Below, in pieces: positions 1 to 7,231 of a DNA stretch of 64,000 nt. The position numbers and the translations under genes are program-made. The stretch lies in NCBI RefSeq assembly GCF_046348265.1, contig NZ_JAXMEO010000017.1. The stretch is one strand, 5' to 3'. Position 1 is the first letter of the stretch; every line of letters begins with the position of its first letter. The stretch is from Pelomonas sp937871895 (GTDB lineage Bacteria > Pseudomonadota > Gammaproteobacteria > Burkholderiales > Burkholderiaceae_C). The notes beneath the pieces were generated by a model. It made no database searches and was not told where the DNA came from. It saw only the letters and a program-made list of their open reading frames with translations.

Positions 1-1
1 C

Positions 2-778
2 GAAGCTCTGCTCGACGCGGGCGCCTCGGTAGACGAACTGGACAGCTCCAATGCATCCGCACTGCTCTGTGCACTTCAGCACGCAGAACAGAGCGGGAGG
101 CGCGAGGTACTGGACCTGCTTTTGGACAAGCCCCATCAACGTGCCACCATCAATGCGGTCACCCAGCGAAAGCAACTAACTCCATTGATGTGCGCAATCG
201 ATCTGGGGCTGCCGGATGTCGTCGAAACCCTGGTCATGCAAGGAGCAGATGTTGAGCAGCGCGCGCTGACCGACAGCCAGTCACCGCTGTACTACCTAGT
301 GAGCCAGTTGTCTGGCAGGGTGAACCCGACGCGGATGCTGGTCACCTTGACTGCGCGAATGATTCAGGAGCCAGACTTGGTGCTTCAGGACACGTTACGC
401 CGATTCGGTGTTGGAGTCGCGGGCGCCTTCGGTTCGAGCACAGCCGCACTGCGCTCGCATCAAGAACTGGCAGTTGCAGTGGCCAAGGCGCTGGTTGACC
501 AGCACGTGTCAAGGCAATCCGTTCCCAAGTTGATGCGAATCGCAGCAACACTTCTGGAGGCAGGCGCCAACCCGAACGCATCTCACAAGTACCCTGTTCC
601 CGGCCGAACTCCGCTGATGCTGGCGGCTGAAAGCGACTTGCCCGAGCTTTTTGATCTAATGATCCAACGCGGTGGTGAGCCACTCAGGCCAGATGCACAC
701 GGGCAAAACAGTTTGCAGATCGCGCGAGCCTTTCAGTCGAGGCGGGTGTTGAACTACCTGAGCCGAAATTCCTGCTGA
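2..778 (+). CDS. Ankyrin-repeat protein, 5' end outside the window
   Basis: The reading frame is open from the first complete codon at base 2 to the TGA ending at 778, so the gene starts left of the window. Ankyrin-type helix-loop-helix repeats are visible near both ends: EALLDAGASVDELD at the window edge, TPLMCAIDLGLPDVVETLVM about 60 codons in, and EAGANPN followed by TPLMLAAESDLPELFDLMI near the C-terminus. The middle part is not recognisably ankyrin. Ankyrin repeats bind proteins, so the partner and function cannot be deduced. It belongs to integrative element 1. The ankyrin assignment is secure; the role is unknown. Confidence 0.75.
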   Translation, partial: EALLDAGASVDELDSSNASALLCALQHAEQSGRREVLDLLLDKPHQRATINAVTQRKQLTPLMCAIDLGLPDVVETLVMQGADVEQRALTDSQSPLYYLVSQLSGRVNPTRMLVTLTARMIQEPDLVLQDTLRRFGVGVAGAFGSSTAALRSHQELAVAVAKALVDQHVSRQSVPKLMRIAATLLEAGANPNASHKYPVPGRTPLMLAAESDLPELFDLMIQRGGEPLRPDAHGQNSLQIARAFQSRRVLNYLSRNSC

Positions 779-838
779 CGGCAGGCCCTTAGCACTTGCA
801 CCTGTTGGCTCGGGACTGTGAGCGTCGGCTCATCAGGC

Positions 839-869
839 GATTACGGTAATTACGATAGTTACCGTAATC
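839..869. repeat. Perfect 11-bp inverted repeat between convergent genes
   Basis: The arms GATTACGGTAA (839-849) and TTACCGTAATC (859-869) are perfectly complementary around a 9-bp spacer. It lies between the 3' ends of the ankyrin gene and the minus-strand zinc-ribbon gene. It could be a bidirectional transcription stop, although there is no T-run, or a protein-binding palindrome. Confidence 0.55.
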
Positions 870-880
870 GGTTGCTGCCG

Positions 881-1354
881 TCATCCCCGCTGGTGAGCCT
901 GCCCACACGTATGGCAGAACCACGTGCGCTGCCACTGGCGCTTGGCCGCACTGTAAGCCTTAGCCTGGGCATGCCAGCCCTTCATCATTAGCCAGCCCAG
1001 CGCGATGACTGCAATCCCGACTGCCGCTTGCTTCCAGTTGTAGATGAGCAGCGCCAAAAAGGACATGCCGACCCGGCAACCCCGCTCGAAAAGGTCGCAC
1101 ACCGTAGCAGCGTGATAGACGGTGGCTCCACCCAGCCCAAACGCGATGATGAACGGCAAAGGTGACGGAGGAGCTGGCGGCGCGCAATGCTGGGCTAACG
1201 CCGTCAACTGGTGGCCATGGCTGCCGCCTTGAACAAACTGCCCATCTGAGGTGACCGCCGTGTGTGAAGCTTGGAAATGCTGCGTGCCGCCCGCATGCAC
1301 AACGTCCATAGGCTGGATGTGCGTGCTGCCGCAGCTCGGACATTGCATTGCCAT
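881..1354 (-). CDS. Hypothetical membrane protein with split zinc ribbon
   Basis: This 157-residue protein opens with MAMQCPSCGSTHIQP and ends with WFCHTCGQAHQRG. The two CxxC pairs at opposite ends could jointly bind zinc. Between them are two hydrophobic segments, about residues 60-85 and 100-125, that look membrane-spanning. The start is ATG at 1354, two bases after the stop of the upstream lipoprotein gene, so the two are almost certainly co-transcribed. I recognise no named family. It is element 1 cargo and is plausibly an envelope-associated partner of the lipoprotein. Confidence 0.65.
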   Translation of the reverse strand: MAMQCPSCGSTHIQPMDVVHAGGTQHFQASHTAVTSDGQFVQGGSHGHQLTALAQHCAPPAPPSPLPFIIAFGLGGATVYHAATVCDLFERGCRVGMSFLALLIYNWKQAAVGIAVIALGWLMMKGWHAQAKAYSAAKRQWQRTWFCHTCGQAHQRG

Positions 1355-1356
1355 GG

Positions 1357-2535
1357 TCAGCCCTCCGAACCTTCGGTGTTGACGGTGCAGGTCAGCGTGG
1401 CTTCGCCGCCCTCCGTGCCCGCCGACAACACGCCGACCTTGGTCAAACGGCCATAGGTCCTGCCATCCTTGCCCAGCTTCAGCGAGGCTGATTTCGCAAG
1501 CTGCTGGACCGTGAGGCCGGGCAAGTAGCTGCGGTAGGTTTGCTCACCACCGTCACGTGACACCACCACCTTGCGGACGCTGAACCCATAGACCTTGACG
1601 GGCTCGGCGAGCGTGACCGGCGTGACGCCTTCATCTGGATTCCATCCCGACTGCTTGAGCAGCGACTCAGCCAGTTCAAATCGTGGACCGATGACAGTGC
1701 AGCTCAGCGCCTGTTCGATCTGCGCCTTGGCCTTGGCGTCCACGGGCTGCGACGCTCCGTTGCTGGAGGCAGGAGCCACGGTTGGCTTGATGACCGCGTT
1801 GGCGTCGTACCCCACCAACCAGAGATTGGTCGGTGCGCCCGGCTGCCATCCGGTGTCGAGCACCAGTTGCTGGATAAACCCCTGGAAGGCGAGCTGCTGC
1901 CGCTCGCTGATCGGCTGCCGGTCTGGGATGGCCAGCATGGGCGGCTTGGGGCCAACATTGCGGACATTGCCGCTGTGCTCGACCGCCATCTGCTGCATGA
2001 AGAGGTGCAGGTTCGCGGCGTTGTTGACCGCGTACCCCACCGACTGTCCCCAGCACACCGAAAAGGCGGGCACGGCTTCGGACTTGGTCTTGCCCCACCA
2101 GATGGTGGCCGTGCCGATCCAGCAGTCGTTGCGAGACCAGTCCGTGACCGTGACAGCCACGCGGGGGAAGTAGGTCTTGGGCGTTCCGTCGTAGGGATGC
2201 TTGCTGAAGACGCCTGCCAGTGCTGTCGCACGGATGCTGGGGAAACTGACAGAGGCGCTCGGGGCTGTCATCGGCTGTTCAGTAGCTGGCGCCGACCGGA
2301 CCTTTGCGGTCAAGACTTGAGCGGATGGTTCGCTGGCCAGACTGACCTCGGAAGGCGCACCGAGTGAGAAGCGCACCTTGGTTGAGCCATCGGTCTGGGG
2401 CTGTGTCGTGACGCAGCCGCCTAGACCGATAGCTGCCGGCATGATCATGAAGGCCCTCTTCGCCACGGCGCCAAAAGCGCTCAATGAGAAGGTGAGTCCG
2501 GTGCTCTGCGCCGACAGGGTGTGTACGTCCTTCAT
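1357..2535 (-). CDS. Hypothetical lipoprotein
   Basis: A 392-residue protein with a hydrophobic stretch ending in a lipobox-like LGGC at about residues 38-41, preceded by basic residues (AKRAF), suggesting lipid attachment and export. The signal region is unusually long. The mature part begins with a low-complexity Thr/Ser/Pro region, and the rest is a soluble domain with Trp/Tyr-rich segments around residues 130-165 that I do not recognise. The start is ATG at 2535 with GGGAGG close upstream. It leads a two-gene operon with the zinc-ribbon membrane protein and is divergent from an XRE regulator across a palindrome. Function is unknown. Confidence 0.65.
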   Translation of the reverse strand: MKDVHTLSAQSTGLTFSLSAFGAVAKRAFMIMPAAIGLGGCVTTQPQTDGSTKVRFSLGAPSEVSLASEPSAQVLTAKVRSAPATEQPMTAPSASVSFPSIRATALAGVFSKHPYDGTPKTYFPRVAVTVTDWSRNDCWIGTATIWWGKTKSEAVPAFSVCWGQSVGYAVNNAANLHLFMQQMAVEHSGNVRNVGPKPPMLAIPDRQPISERQQLAFQGFIQQLVLDTGWQPGAPTNLWLVGYDANAVIKPTVAPASSNGASQPVDAKAKAQIEQALSCTVIGPRFELAESLLKQSGWNPDEGVTPVTLAEPVKVYGFSVRKVVVSRDGGEQTYRSYLPGLTVQQLAKSASLKLGKDGRTYGRLTKVGVLSAGTEGGEATLTCTVNTEGSEG

Positions 2536-2574
2536 CTGCCTCCCACAAAAATCCGATAGCAGTTCGATTGTTAT

Positions 2575-2594
2575 CTATAGACACGTGTCAATAG
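2575..2594. promoter_or_regulatory. Near-perfect 20-bp palindrome between divergent genes (putative operator)
   Basis: CTATA followed by GACACGTGTC and AATAG reads as its own complement except for one mismatched pair. It sits 40 bp upstream of the minus-strand lipoprotein gene and 27 bp upstream of the plus-strand XRE gene. The minus strand contains a perfect TTGACA hexamer (2586-2591) inside it, so a bound repressor would cover a -35 box. The XRE protein is the obvious candidate ligand; this is inference. Confidence 0.5.
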
Positions 2595-2621
2595 TAAACC
2601 AAACCCGAAAACTTTGGGCCT

Positions 2622-2915
2622 ATGCGTCCAAGTCGAAACCAACTGCTGATCAATGCCCTGGGGGTAGAGGTCAAGGTGCGCCGGTTGGAGTTGGCGCTAT
2701 CCCAGGAAGACGTAGCGGGGCGCTGTGAGCTCGACCGCCCGTTCATCACGATGATTGAGAGCGGACGAAAGCAGCCCACCATCAGCGTCCTGCACCGCCT
2801 GGCGGGGGCCCTGGATCTGTCGTTAGGTGAGCTATGTCAAAGGGTGGAAGGGCGCTACCGCGCTGAGGCGGCAGCCGCAGCTGCCGGCCTATCCACAGGC
2901 CAGTCCGGTAGATGA
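2622..2915 (+). CDS. XRE-family helix-turn-helix regulator
   Basis: This 97-residue protein is almost entirely one Cro/C1-type HTH domain (residues about 14-68). Its core VRRLELALSQEDVAGRCELD is followed by the recognition segment RPFITMIESGRKQPTISVL and then LAGALDLSLGELC. The Ala-rich tail is probably unstructured. It is divergently oriented from the lipoprotein operon, with a palindrome between them, which fits autoregulation and control of that operon. It could equally control the integrase of element 1. The HTH family is secure; the target is inferred. Confidence 0.85.
   Translation: MRPSRNQLLINALGVEVKVRRLELALSQEDVAGRCELDRPFITMIESGRKQPTISVLHRLAGALDLSLGELCQRVEGRYRAEAAAAAAGLSTGQSGR
2889..2897 (+). 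other. DnaA-box-like 9-mer (one mismatch)
   Basis: CTATCCACA differs from the consensus DnaA box TTATCCACA at one base. It lies at the end of the XRE gene, about 100 bp before the 21-bp repeat array and 185 bp before a perfect DnaA box. Alone it would not be notable. Confidence 0.3.
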
Positions 2916-2993
2916 GCGGTAGAAGACGGTAGAGGCCGCTCGGCCAGCTGGAAACCGTTGTGCCAGTTGGTCTTCCAGCAAGCTTGACGGAAC

Positions 2994-3077
2994 GCCATCC
3001 CGACGGATCGGAAAGTCATCCCGATGGCGCGGCATGCCATCCCGAACAGCATGGAACGCTATCCCGATGCCTGCCCC
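2994..3077. repeat. Array of four 21-bp direct repeats (iteron-like)
   Basis: The core ATCCCGA occurs at 2997, 3018, 3039 and 3061, a spacing of 21, 21 and 22 bp, about two helical turns. The first three units begin GCC, GTC and GCC before the core. Intervals of this kind are typical of iterons or multi-site protein binding. No gene covers the array; it lies between the XRE gene and the 3' end of the integrase. Degenerate subterminal repeats of an old insertion sequence are an alternative. Confidence 0.6.
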
Positions 3078-3081
3078 CGAG

Positions 3082-3090
3082 TTATCCACA
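3082..3090 (+). other. Perfect DnaA box
   Basis: TTATCCACA matches the DnaA-box consensus exactly, 5 bp after the 21-bp repeat array and directly abutting the integrase stop codon. A 9-mer can occur by chance, but its position beside an iteron-like array makes a replication or replication-control role worth testing. Confidence 0.4.
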
Positions 3091-3091
3091 A

Positions 3092-4204
3092 TCAGCCGAG
3101 CTTCTTCGCGAGGTCCTCGGCTCTGGGGTGGTAATACCGCTTGAGCATGCGCAGGTCTCGGTGGCCAGTCATCGCCGAGAGTTCCAGGACGTTCGTGAGC
3201 TTCTCTGCGAGCCGTGACGCAGCCTCGTGCCGCGTGTCATGGAAGTGAACATCTTCGAGGAAGCCCGGGGCGGGCCTGCGCTTGGCCTGCTTGCAGTCGG
3301 CCCGATACTGCTCCTGCGCGCGCTCAATGGCCCTCGCAAAGCCCTTTCTCAATGCCAGCGCCGTTGTCGGGAAGACGGCCCCTGTGCGCTGAACCTGTGC
3401 TTCTCCATCAACATCCTCGTCGGCTTCTGGTGTTGGCAGCGCCTTGAGGATGGCCACAGCCCGTGTAGACAAGGGCACCGTTCGAGAGTCACCGTTTTTG
3501 GTATCGGGCAAGTGAGCGGTCTGGCGCTTCAGGTCCACATGTTCCCAAGTCAGCGAAAGCAACTCCCCCCTCCGCATGGCCGTTTCAATGGCGAGCTTCA
3601 CAAGAGGCAACAGCCACGGGTTGCGAGCTCCTTTGCTGAACGTTCCATCGACGAGGCGCTCCCCACCCGTCAGCGCGGCCAGCAGGTAGGACTCTTCCTC
3701 AGACGAAAAGCGGCGATCCCGCGCTCGCGCCTTTTCGGGACGCTTGATCGACTGGATCGGGTTTTCGACGTGGATGTCCCACTCACGCCGAGCATGGTTG
3801 AATACAGTCGAGAGCACGTCGATTTCACGGTTGACGGTCCCCCCGGTCACCTCCTTGAGTCGGCGGTCCCGCCATTTGGCGACCTCCGCGCTTGTGACGG
3901 CGGTCATCTTCAGGCCGACCAGCGCTTGGTCACGCAGGAGCACATCGATCTTCACGGACTCGATGCCTGCCGACTTTTTAGATGGGGTGACCTCGCGTTG
4001 ATAGCGCTGAAGGACTGCCGCAAGTGTGGTTTTGTCTGCTTCTCGCCTGTCGATGAAGCCCGTGGTCTCCAGTTCGCTCTCGACCATGCGAACCCACTTC
4101 TCCGCGTCTTCCCGGTAGGTGAAGGTGCGCGACTGCTCCGGGAAGCCCTTGCGCCTGACCTTGGCCCGCCACTGGTACTCCCCACGCTTCGTGATCTGCC
4201 CCAT
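3092..4204 (-). CDS. int: Tyrosine-family site-specific integrase of element 1
   Basis: A 370-residue phage-type integrase that would cut and rejoin DNA at the attachment site. The N-terminal 60 residues (GEYQWRAKVRRKGFPEQSRTF) form an arm-type DNA-binding domain, followed by a SAM-like core-binding domain and a catalytic domain. The catalytic residues are visible: Arg in ETAMRRGELL, the HDTRH box, the GHR motif and the nucleophilic Tyr in LKRYYHP near the C-terminus. The start chosen is ATG at 4204 (MGQITKRGEYQW); an upstream in-frame extension to 4285 would run through the TGGCCCAA repeats and is unlikely to be translated. It begins 90 bp from the tRNA-Pro attachment core and reads away from it. 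It appears intact. Confidence 0.92.
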   Translation of the reverse strand: MGQITKRGEYQWRAKVRRKGFPEQSRTFTYREDAEKWVRMVESELETTGFIDRREADKTTLAAVLQRYQREVTPSKKSAGIESVKIDVLLRDQALVGLKMTAVTSAEVAKWRDRRLKEVTGGTVNREIDVLSTVFNHARREWDIHVENPIQSIKRPEKARARDRRFSSEEESYLLAALTGGERLVDGTFSKGARNPWLLPLVKLAIETAMRRGELLSLTWEHVDLKRQTAHLPDTKNGDSRTVPLSTRAVAILKALPTPEADEDVDGEAQVQRTGAVFPTTALALRKGFARAIERAQEQYRADCKQAKRRPAPGFLEDVHFHDTRHEAASRLAEKLTNVLELSAMTGHRDLRMLKRYYHPRAEDLAKKLG

Positions 4205-4215
4205 ACGTCTCCCTG

Positions 4216-4243
4216 ATGGCCCAATGGCCCAAGAATGGCCCAA
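4216..4243. repeat. Three ATGGCCCAA repeats (putative integrase arm sites)
   Basis: ATGGCCCAA occurs at 4216, 4224 and 4235, just upstream of the integrase start and about 50-75 bp from the attachment core. Short direct repeats in this position are typical arm-type binding sites for tyrosine integrases, and may also autoregulate the integrase. Binding is inferred. Confidence 0.5.
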
Positions 4244-4293
4244 ATAATCAGAGAACAGCTTAGAACACCAGTAAAAACGGCACAAGGGCTAGG

Positions 4294-4340
4294 CGTTCGG
4301 GACGTAGAGGCCGGAGGTTCGAATCCTCTCACCCCGACCA
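4294..4340 (+). other. Attachment site: 47-bp tRNA-Pro 3' fragment (left copy)
   Basis: The sequence runs from the anticodon loop (TTCGGGA, anticodon CGG) through the variable loop and T-arm (GGTTCGAATCC) to the acceptor 3' strand and CCA. It is identical over 47 bp to 16480-16526. There is no D-arm or 5' acceptor strand, so this is a tRNA-Pro remnant and not a gene. It is the junction between element 1 (integrase at 4204) and element 2. Confidence 0.85.
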
Positions 4341-4406
4341 GTTTTCCCTTGTAAATCAAGGACTTTTCCGAGTGCGGAGCGAGTCCGAGAGGTAGCAAGC
4401 GGGGCT

Positions 4407-4429
4407 TTGGTGGTAATTTGGTGGTACGC
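4407..4429. repeat. GGTGGTAA-type arm site, left copy
   Basis: This 23-bp segment contains GGTGGT twice at 11-bp spacing and matches 20 of 23 bases of a segment at 16343-16365, in the same orientation. Both lie just inside the two attachment cores of element 2, as expected of arm-type sites for its integrase. The rest of 4341-4513 holds nothing I recognise. Confidence 0.5.
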
Positions 4430-4513
4430 CCTGTACCGCCCGCGCGAAAAAAGTCGCGTCATGCCACCTGCACTTGCCTATACCGAGTTCCTATCACAAC
4501 CGGAACTCGCCAC

Positions 4514-5013
4514 ATGGCAAGCATTGAAAACAAGTCCCGTACCCAGGTCAGCGTCAAGAACCGCGACGACCTCACCAAACTCTTTCCGCACGACAAGCTG
4601 GCTGCTGCAAGCGCCTACGTCGCCGAGCTGACCAAGGACGGCCACAAGCCGTCGCTCATGGTGCTTGACGAGGCCTATCTCGTTCGCTTCAAAATCAAAG
4701 GGAAGCGCTGCAGCCGCATCGCCCGGACCTGGAAAGAGGCGGAAACCATCAAGAAGCAGATTGAGGCTGAGCAGCACCGCGGCCTCTTTGTGGACTACAC
4801 CAAGGCCCACCAGACCAAGTTCCACAAACTCCTGGAACGCTATGTGCGCGAAGAGGCTCCTCGCCTGAAGAGCTTCCTCATCACGGCCTACAAGGTCAAC
4901 AACTGGCTCGCCGATGCCGGCCTGCCCACGCTGGACATCGCCGCGATTCACGCGGCACACCCCAACCCTCAGGACCGAACGCTGCGGATTCCGGCCGCGA
5001 ACGGGAAGCGCAT
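4514..5013 (+). pseudogene. Integrase of element 2, N-terminal fragment cut by an IS
   Basis: About 166 residues remain from MASIENKSRTQV to NGKRI. The pattern (KNRDDLTKLFP, a beta-strand-rich arm-binding part, then EAETIKKQIEAEQHRGLFVDYT and a core-binding helix region to about residue 160) matches the N-terminal half of a family of about 400-residue tyrosine integrases. The catalytic Arg, His-x-x-Arg and Tyr region is missing because an IS3-family end begins at 5014. The downstream half is not found on the far side of the IS sequences. The fragment starts 174 bp from the attachment core and reads into element 2, as expected for its own integrase. Confidence 0.75.
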
Positions 5014-5236
5014 TGAACCGCCCCGGGTTTTGAGGAGGCTCCAACTCTAGAGAATGGAGCCATGAGGAAGTCCCCAAAGTTTTCACCCGAGGTGCGTGAG
5101 CGCGCCGTGAGGATGGTGCAGGAGCACCGTCACGAGCATCCGTCGCAGTGGGCTGCCATCGAATCCATCTCCAGCAAGATCGGCTGCGTGCCGCAAACGC
5201 TGCACGCCTGGGTCCGCCATGACCTGAGACGTTTCG
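5014..5236 (+). mobile_element. Left end of an IS3-family element (IS-A), truncated
   Basis: The element begins at TGAACCGCCCCGGGTTTT, a typical terminal repeat of one IS3-family group, followed by the start of an orfA gene at 5062. Only 223 bp remain, because a second IS3-family element starts at 5237. No right end of this IS is present in the window. Confidence 0.65.
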
Positions 5237-5241
5237 TGTAG
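5062..5241 (+). pseudogene. IS3-family OrfA fragment (59 residues)
   Basis: The open frame starts MRKSPKFSPEVRERAVRMV and continues through ESISSKIGCVPQTLHAWV, the helix-turn-helix start of an IS3-family OrfA transposase subunit. The sequence diverges after AWVRH and the frame stops at a TAG inside the end of the next IS. The leucine zipper and the whole OrfB are missing, so it is inactive. Confidence 0.7.
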
Positions 5242-5288
5242 CCAGATGGAAGGTGAGTTCTCTCGTAACCTTGGAACGAGGAGAACTC

Positions 5289-5552
5289 ATGAAGAAGCGA
5301 TTTACCGACGAGCAAGTGGTGCGCATCCTGCGCGAAGCCGAGAGCAAGCAGGAGTCGATCCGGGACGTTTGCAAGCGCCACAACATCACCGAGCAGACCT
5401 TCTTCCGCTGGCGCAACAAGTTCGGCGGCATGGACGTGGCCGAGGCCAAGCGGCTCAAGGAACTGGAATCCGAGAACGCCAAGCTCAAGCGCATGCTGGC
5501 CGAGCAGTTGCTGGTCATCGAGGGCCTGAAGGAGTTCACCGGAAAAAAATGA
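5289..5552 (+). CDS. IS3-family transposase OrfA
   Basis: This 87-residue protein has the helix-turn-helix (FTDEQVVRILREAES, then DVCKRHNITEQTFFRWRNKFGG) followed by a leucine-zipper region (AEAKRLKELESENAKLKRML). It recognises the IS ends and joins with OrfB. The ATG at 5289 follows a GAGGAG ribosome site. The gene ends GGA AAA AAA TGA: the seven-A run at 5543-5549 is a suitable site for -1 frameshifting into orfB, and OrfB's ATG also overlaps this stop. Confidence 0.88.
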   Translation: MKKRFTDEQVVRILREAESKQESIRDVCKRHNITEQTFFRWRNKFGGMDVAEAKRLKELESENAKLKRMLAEQLLVIEGLKEFTGKK

Positions 5553-6388
5553 CATCCCCGTCAGGTCGCCGGGCTGCTGTACGAGCCCTGACCTGCCGGG
5601 GCATCTCCGAGCGCCGTGCCTGCCAGATTCTGGGGCTGAGCCGGCGCGTGAGCAGCTATGCGCTGCGCCAGCCTGGCAAGGACCAGGCGCTGGGGACTCG
5701 ACTCATGGACGCCAGCCAAGACGTGCCGCGCTTCGGCTACCGCCGCATGGCGGCCTGGCTGGACGTGGGCGAGGCCCGGGTGCGGCGGCTGTGGCGCAGC
5801 CTGGGTCTGCATCAGCCGCGCAAGCGTCCACGCCGACGGCGCAGCGGCTGCGACATGCGCCTGCCCGGGGCTGTGCGACCCAACAGCGTCTGGAGCTACG
5901 ACTTCGTGCATGACCAGTTCGTGGACGGGCGCGTGCTGAAGATGCTGTGCGTGTTGGACGAGCACACGCGGGAGTGTCTGGCCATCGTGCCGGCCAGCCG
6001 ACTGCGCTCGCAGGACGTGATCCTGACGCTGTCGCGGCTGATGCGCCTCTACGGCAAGCCTGAGCACATCCGAAGCGACAACGGTGCGGAGTTCACCGCG
6101 CGCTCCGTGATGCGCTGGCTGCGCGACGAGGCCATCGGGCCGGCCTTCATCGCGCCGGGCAAGCCCTGGCAGAACGGCTTTGTGGAAAGCTTCAACGGCA
6201 AGCTGCGGGACGAGTTGCTCAACCGGGAGTGGTTCCGCACACTGGCCGAGGCCAAGGTACTGATCGAGGCCTGGCGCCAGTTCTACAACGAGCGCCGGCC
6301 CCACAGCGCCTTGGGCTACCGGCCGCCCGCCGCGGTTCGCCGCGAATGGCCCGACACCGATAACATCACCCCGAGACTCACCGCCTGA
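5549..6388 (+). CDS. IS3-family transposase OrfB (DDE integrase core)
   Basis: The catalytic subunit, 279 residues if started at the ATG of the ATGA overlap at 5549; it is more likely made mainly as an OrfAB fusion by -1 slippage on the A7 run. The rve-type DDE core is visible: Asp in WSYDFVHDQF, Asp in IRSDNGAEF, and Glu in FVESFNGKLRDELL, with the usual C-terminal FYNERRPHSALGYRPP. The frame is complete and ends nine bases before the right inverted repeat end, so it may still be functional. Confidence 0.9.
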   Translation: MTSPSGRRAAVRALTCRGISERRACQILGLSRRVSSYALRQPGKDQALGTRLMDASQDVPRFGYRRMAAWLDVGEARVRRLWRSLGLHQPRKRPRRRRSGCDMRLPGAVRPNSVWSYDFVHDQFVDGRVLKMLCVLDEHTRECLAIVPASRLRSQDVILTLSRLMRLYGKPEHIRSDNGAEFTARSVMRWLRDEAIGPAFIAPGKPWQNGFVESFNGKLRDELLNREWFRTLAEAKVLIEAWRQFYNERRPHSALGYRPPAAVRREWPDTDNITPRLTA

Positions 6389-6397
6389 GTGGCTACA

Positions 6398-7231
6398 AAT
6401 TACGTACGCAGGTCACTCCAGGTTGAAACGAGACTGCTCCACCACATCGCAGGAAACGCTTTGTACGCACCGCAATCTCGATTGCGGAATCTCATCCCTG
6501 GGTAAGGGGAACCAAGGTTCCCATTGACCTGCCGCTTCGCGGCTTCACCCTTCCTCGCCTACATCCCCCGAAGTCTCACTAGGTATGGCCTACCCTGAAC
6601 ATTTCCTCTTGCGTTGATTTCCTTGCCGCAGCGAAGCTGCGGCTTTGGTTGGGTAGGCCCCAGCCTCCGTGCACAAACGGCAGGACCCACCTTCTAGCCC
6701 CCTTGGAAAAAACCAAGGCATAGGCCCCGCCAGCCTTTCGGGCACGACTGCTGGCTTCGCCGGTCGTATGTAGAGAGATTGCCCTTTCCCACGGTCTCTT
6801 TTCCCAACGCCCAGGCCCCGCCGTCACTACCCGACAGCCATGAACGCGTTACTTCCCGGACGTGAGATGCCCACACGACCAAAGCCCATCCGAAGCGGCG
6901 CAAGGGTCGGTTTTTTCGCCTGGGTGCTCGCGAAGACGAAGGGCCTCAGCTCAGGTCTCAGCCAAGAGCCCCTCAGGGCACCGCTGGATGGACCGTCGCG
7001 GCTGGCTTGCAAGCTTGTACGTCCAGTATAGGAATTCCCGCGCGAAACGACGCACTTCAAAAAGTGCCTGCAAATACGGGGGCAATTGAAAGCGCGGAGG
7101 GAACACCGCAGTTCGCTGAGGGGAACGGTGCGCTACTACCCGGCGCCGCCTCCGCAAAACCCACGGCTTTTCGCCATCAGCAAAGATGAAGCCTACCTTC
7201 TGGTGGAGTGCGCGCAGCACGCCCTTGCTCG
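6398..7231. other. 834-bp stretch without a recognisable gene, rich in hairpins
   Basis: Open frames here are short and unlike any family I know. Inverted repeats cluster: CCGCAATC/GATTGCGG at 6470-6487, GGGAACC/GGTTCCC at 6507-6522, GCCGC/GCGGC at 6531-6543, GCCGCAGC/GCTGCGGC around a GAA loop at 6625-6643, and CCTTGG/CCAAGG around A6 at 6701-6718. This could be a structured RNA, a remnant of a mobile element, or decayed DNA next to the IS. The second half (6900-7231) shows fewer hairpins and no signal I can name. Confidence 0.4.

Larger units (their letters stand above)
5237..6397 (+). mobile_element. Complete IS3-family insertion sequence (IS-B), 1161 bp
   Basis: The ends are imperfect inverted repeats: TGTAGCCAGATGG...GGTGAGT on the left, and the right end read in reverse as TGTAGCCACTCAGG...GGTGAGT. 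Two overlapping transposase genes fill the interior. The flanks (TTCG on the left, AATT on the right) do not form a target-site duplication, so this copy has probably been involved in an adjacent deletion or a recombination between IS copies. Confidence 0.8.

Noticed and set aside
2994..3077. A CRISPR array
   Set aside because: The units repeat every 21 bp with only a 7-bp conserved core and no separate spacers of 30 bp or more; no cas gene is nearby.
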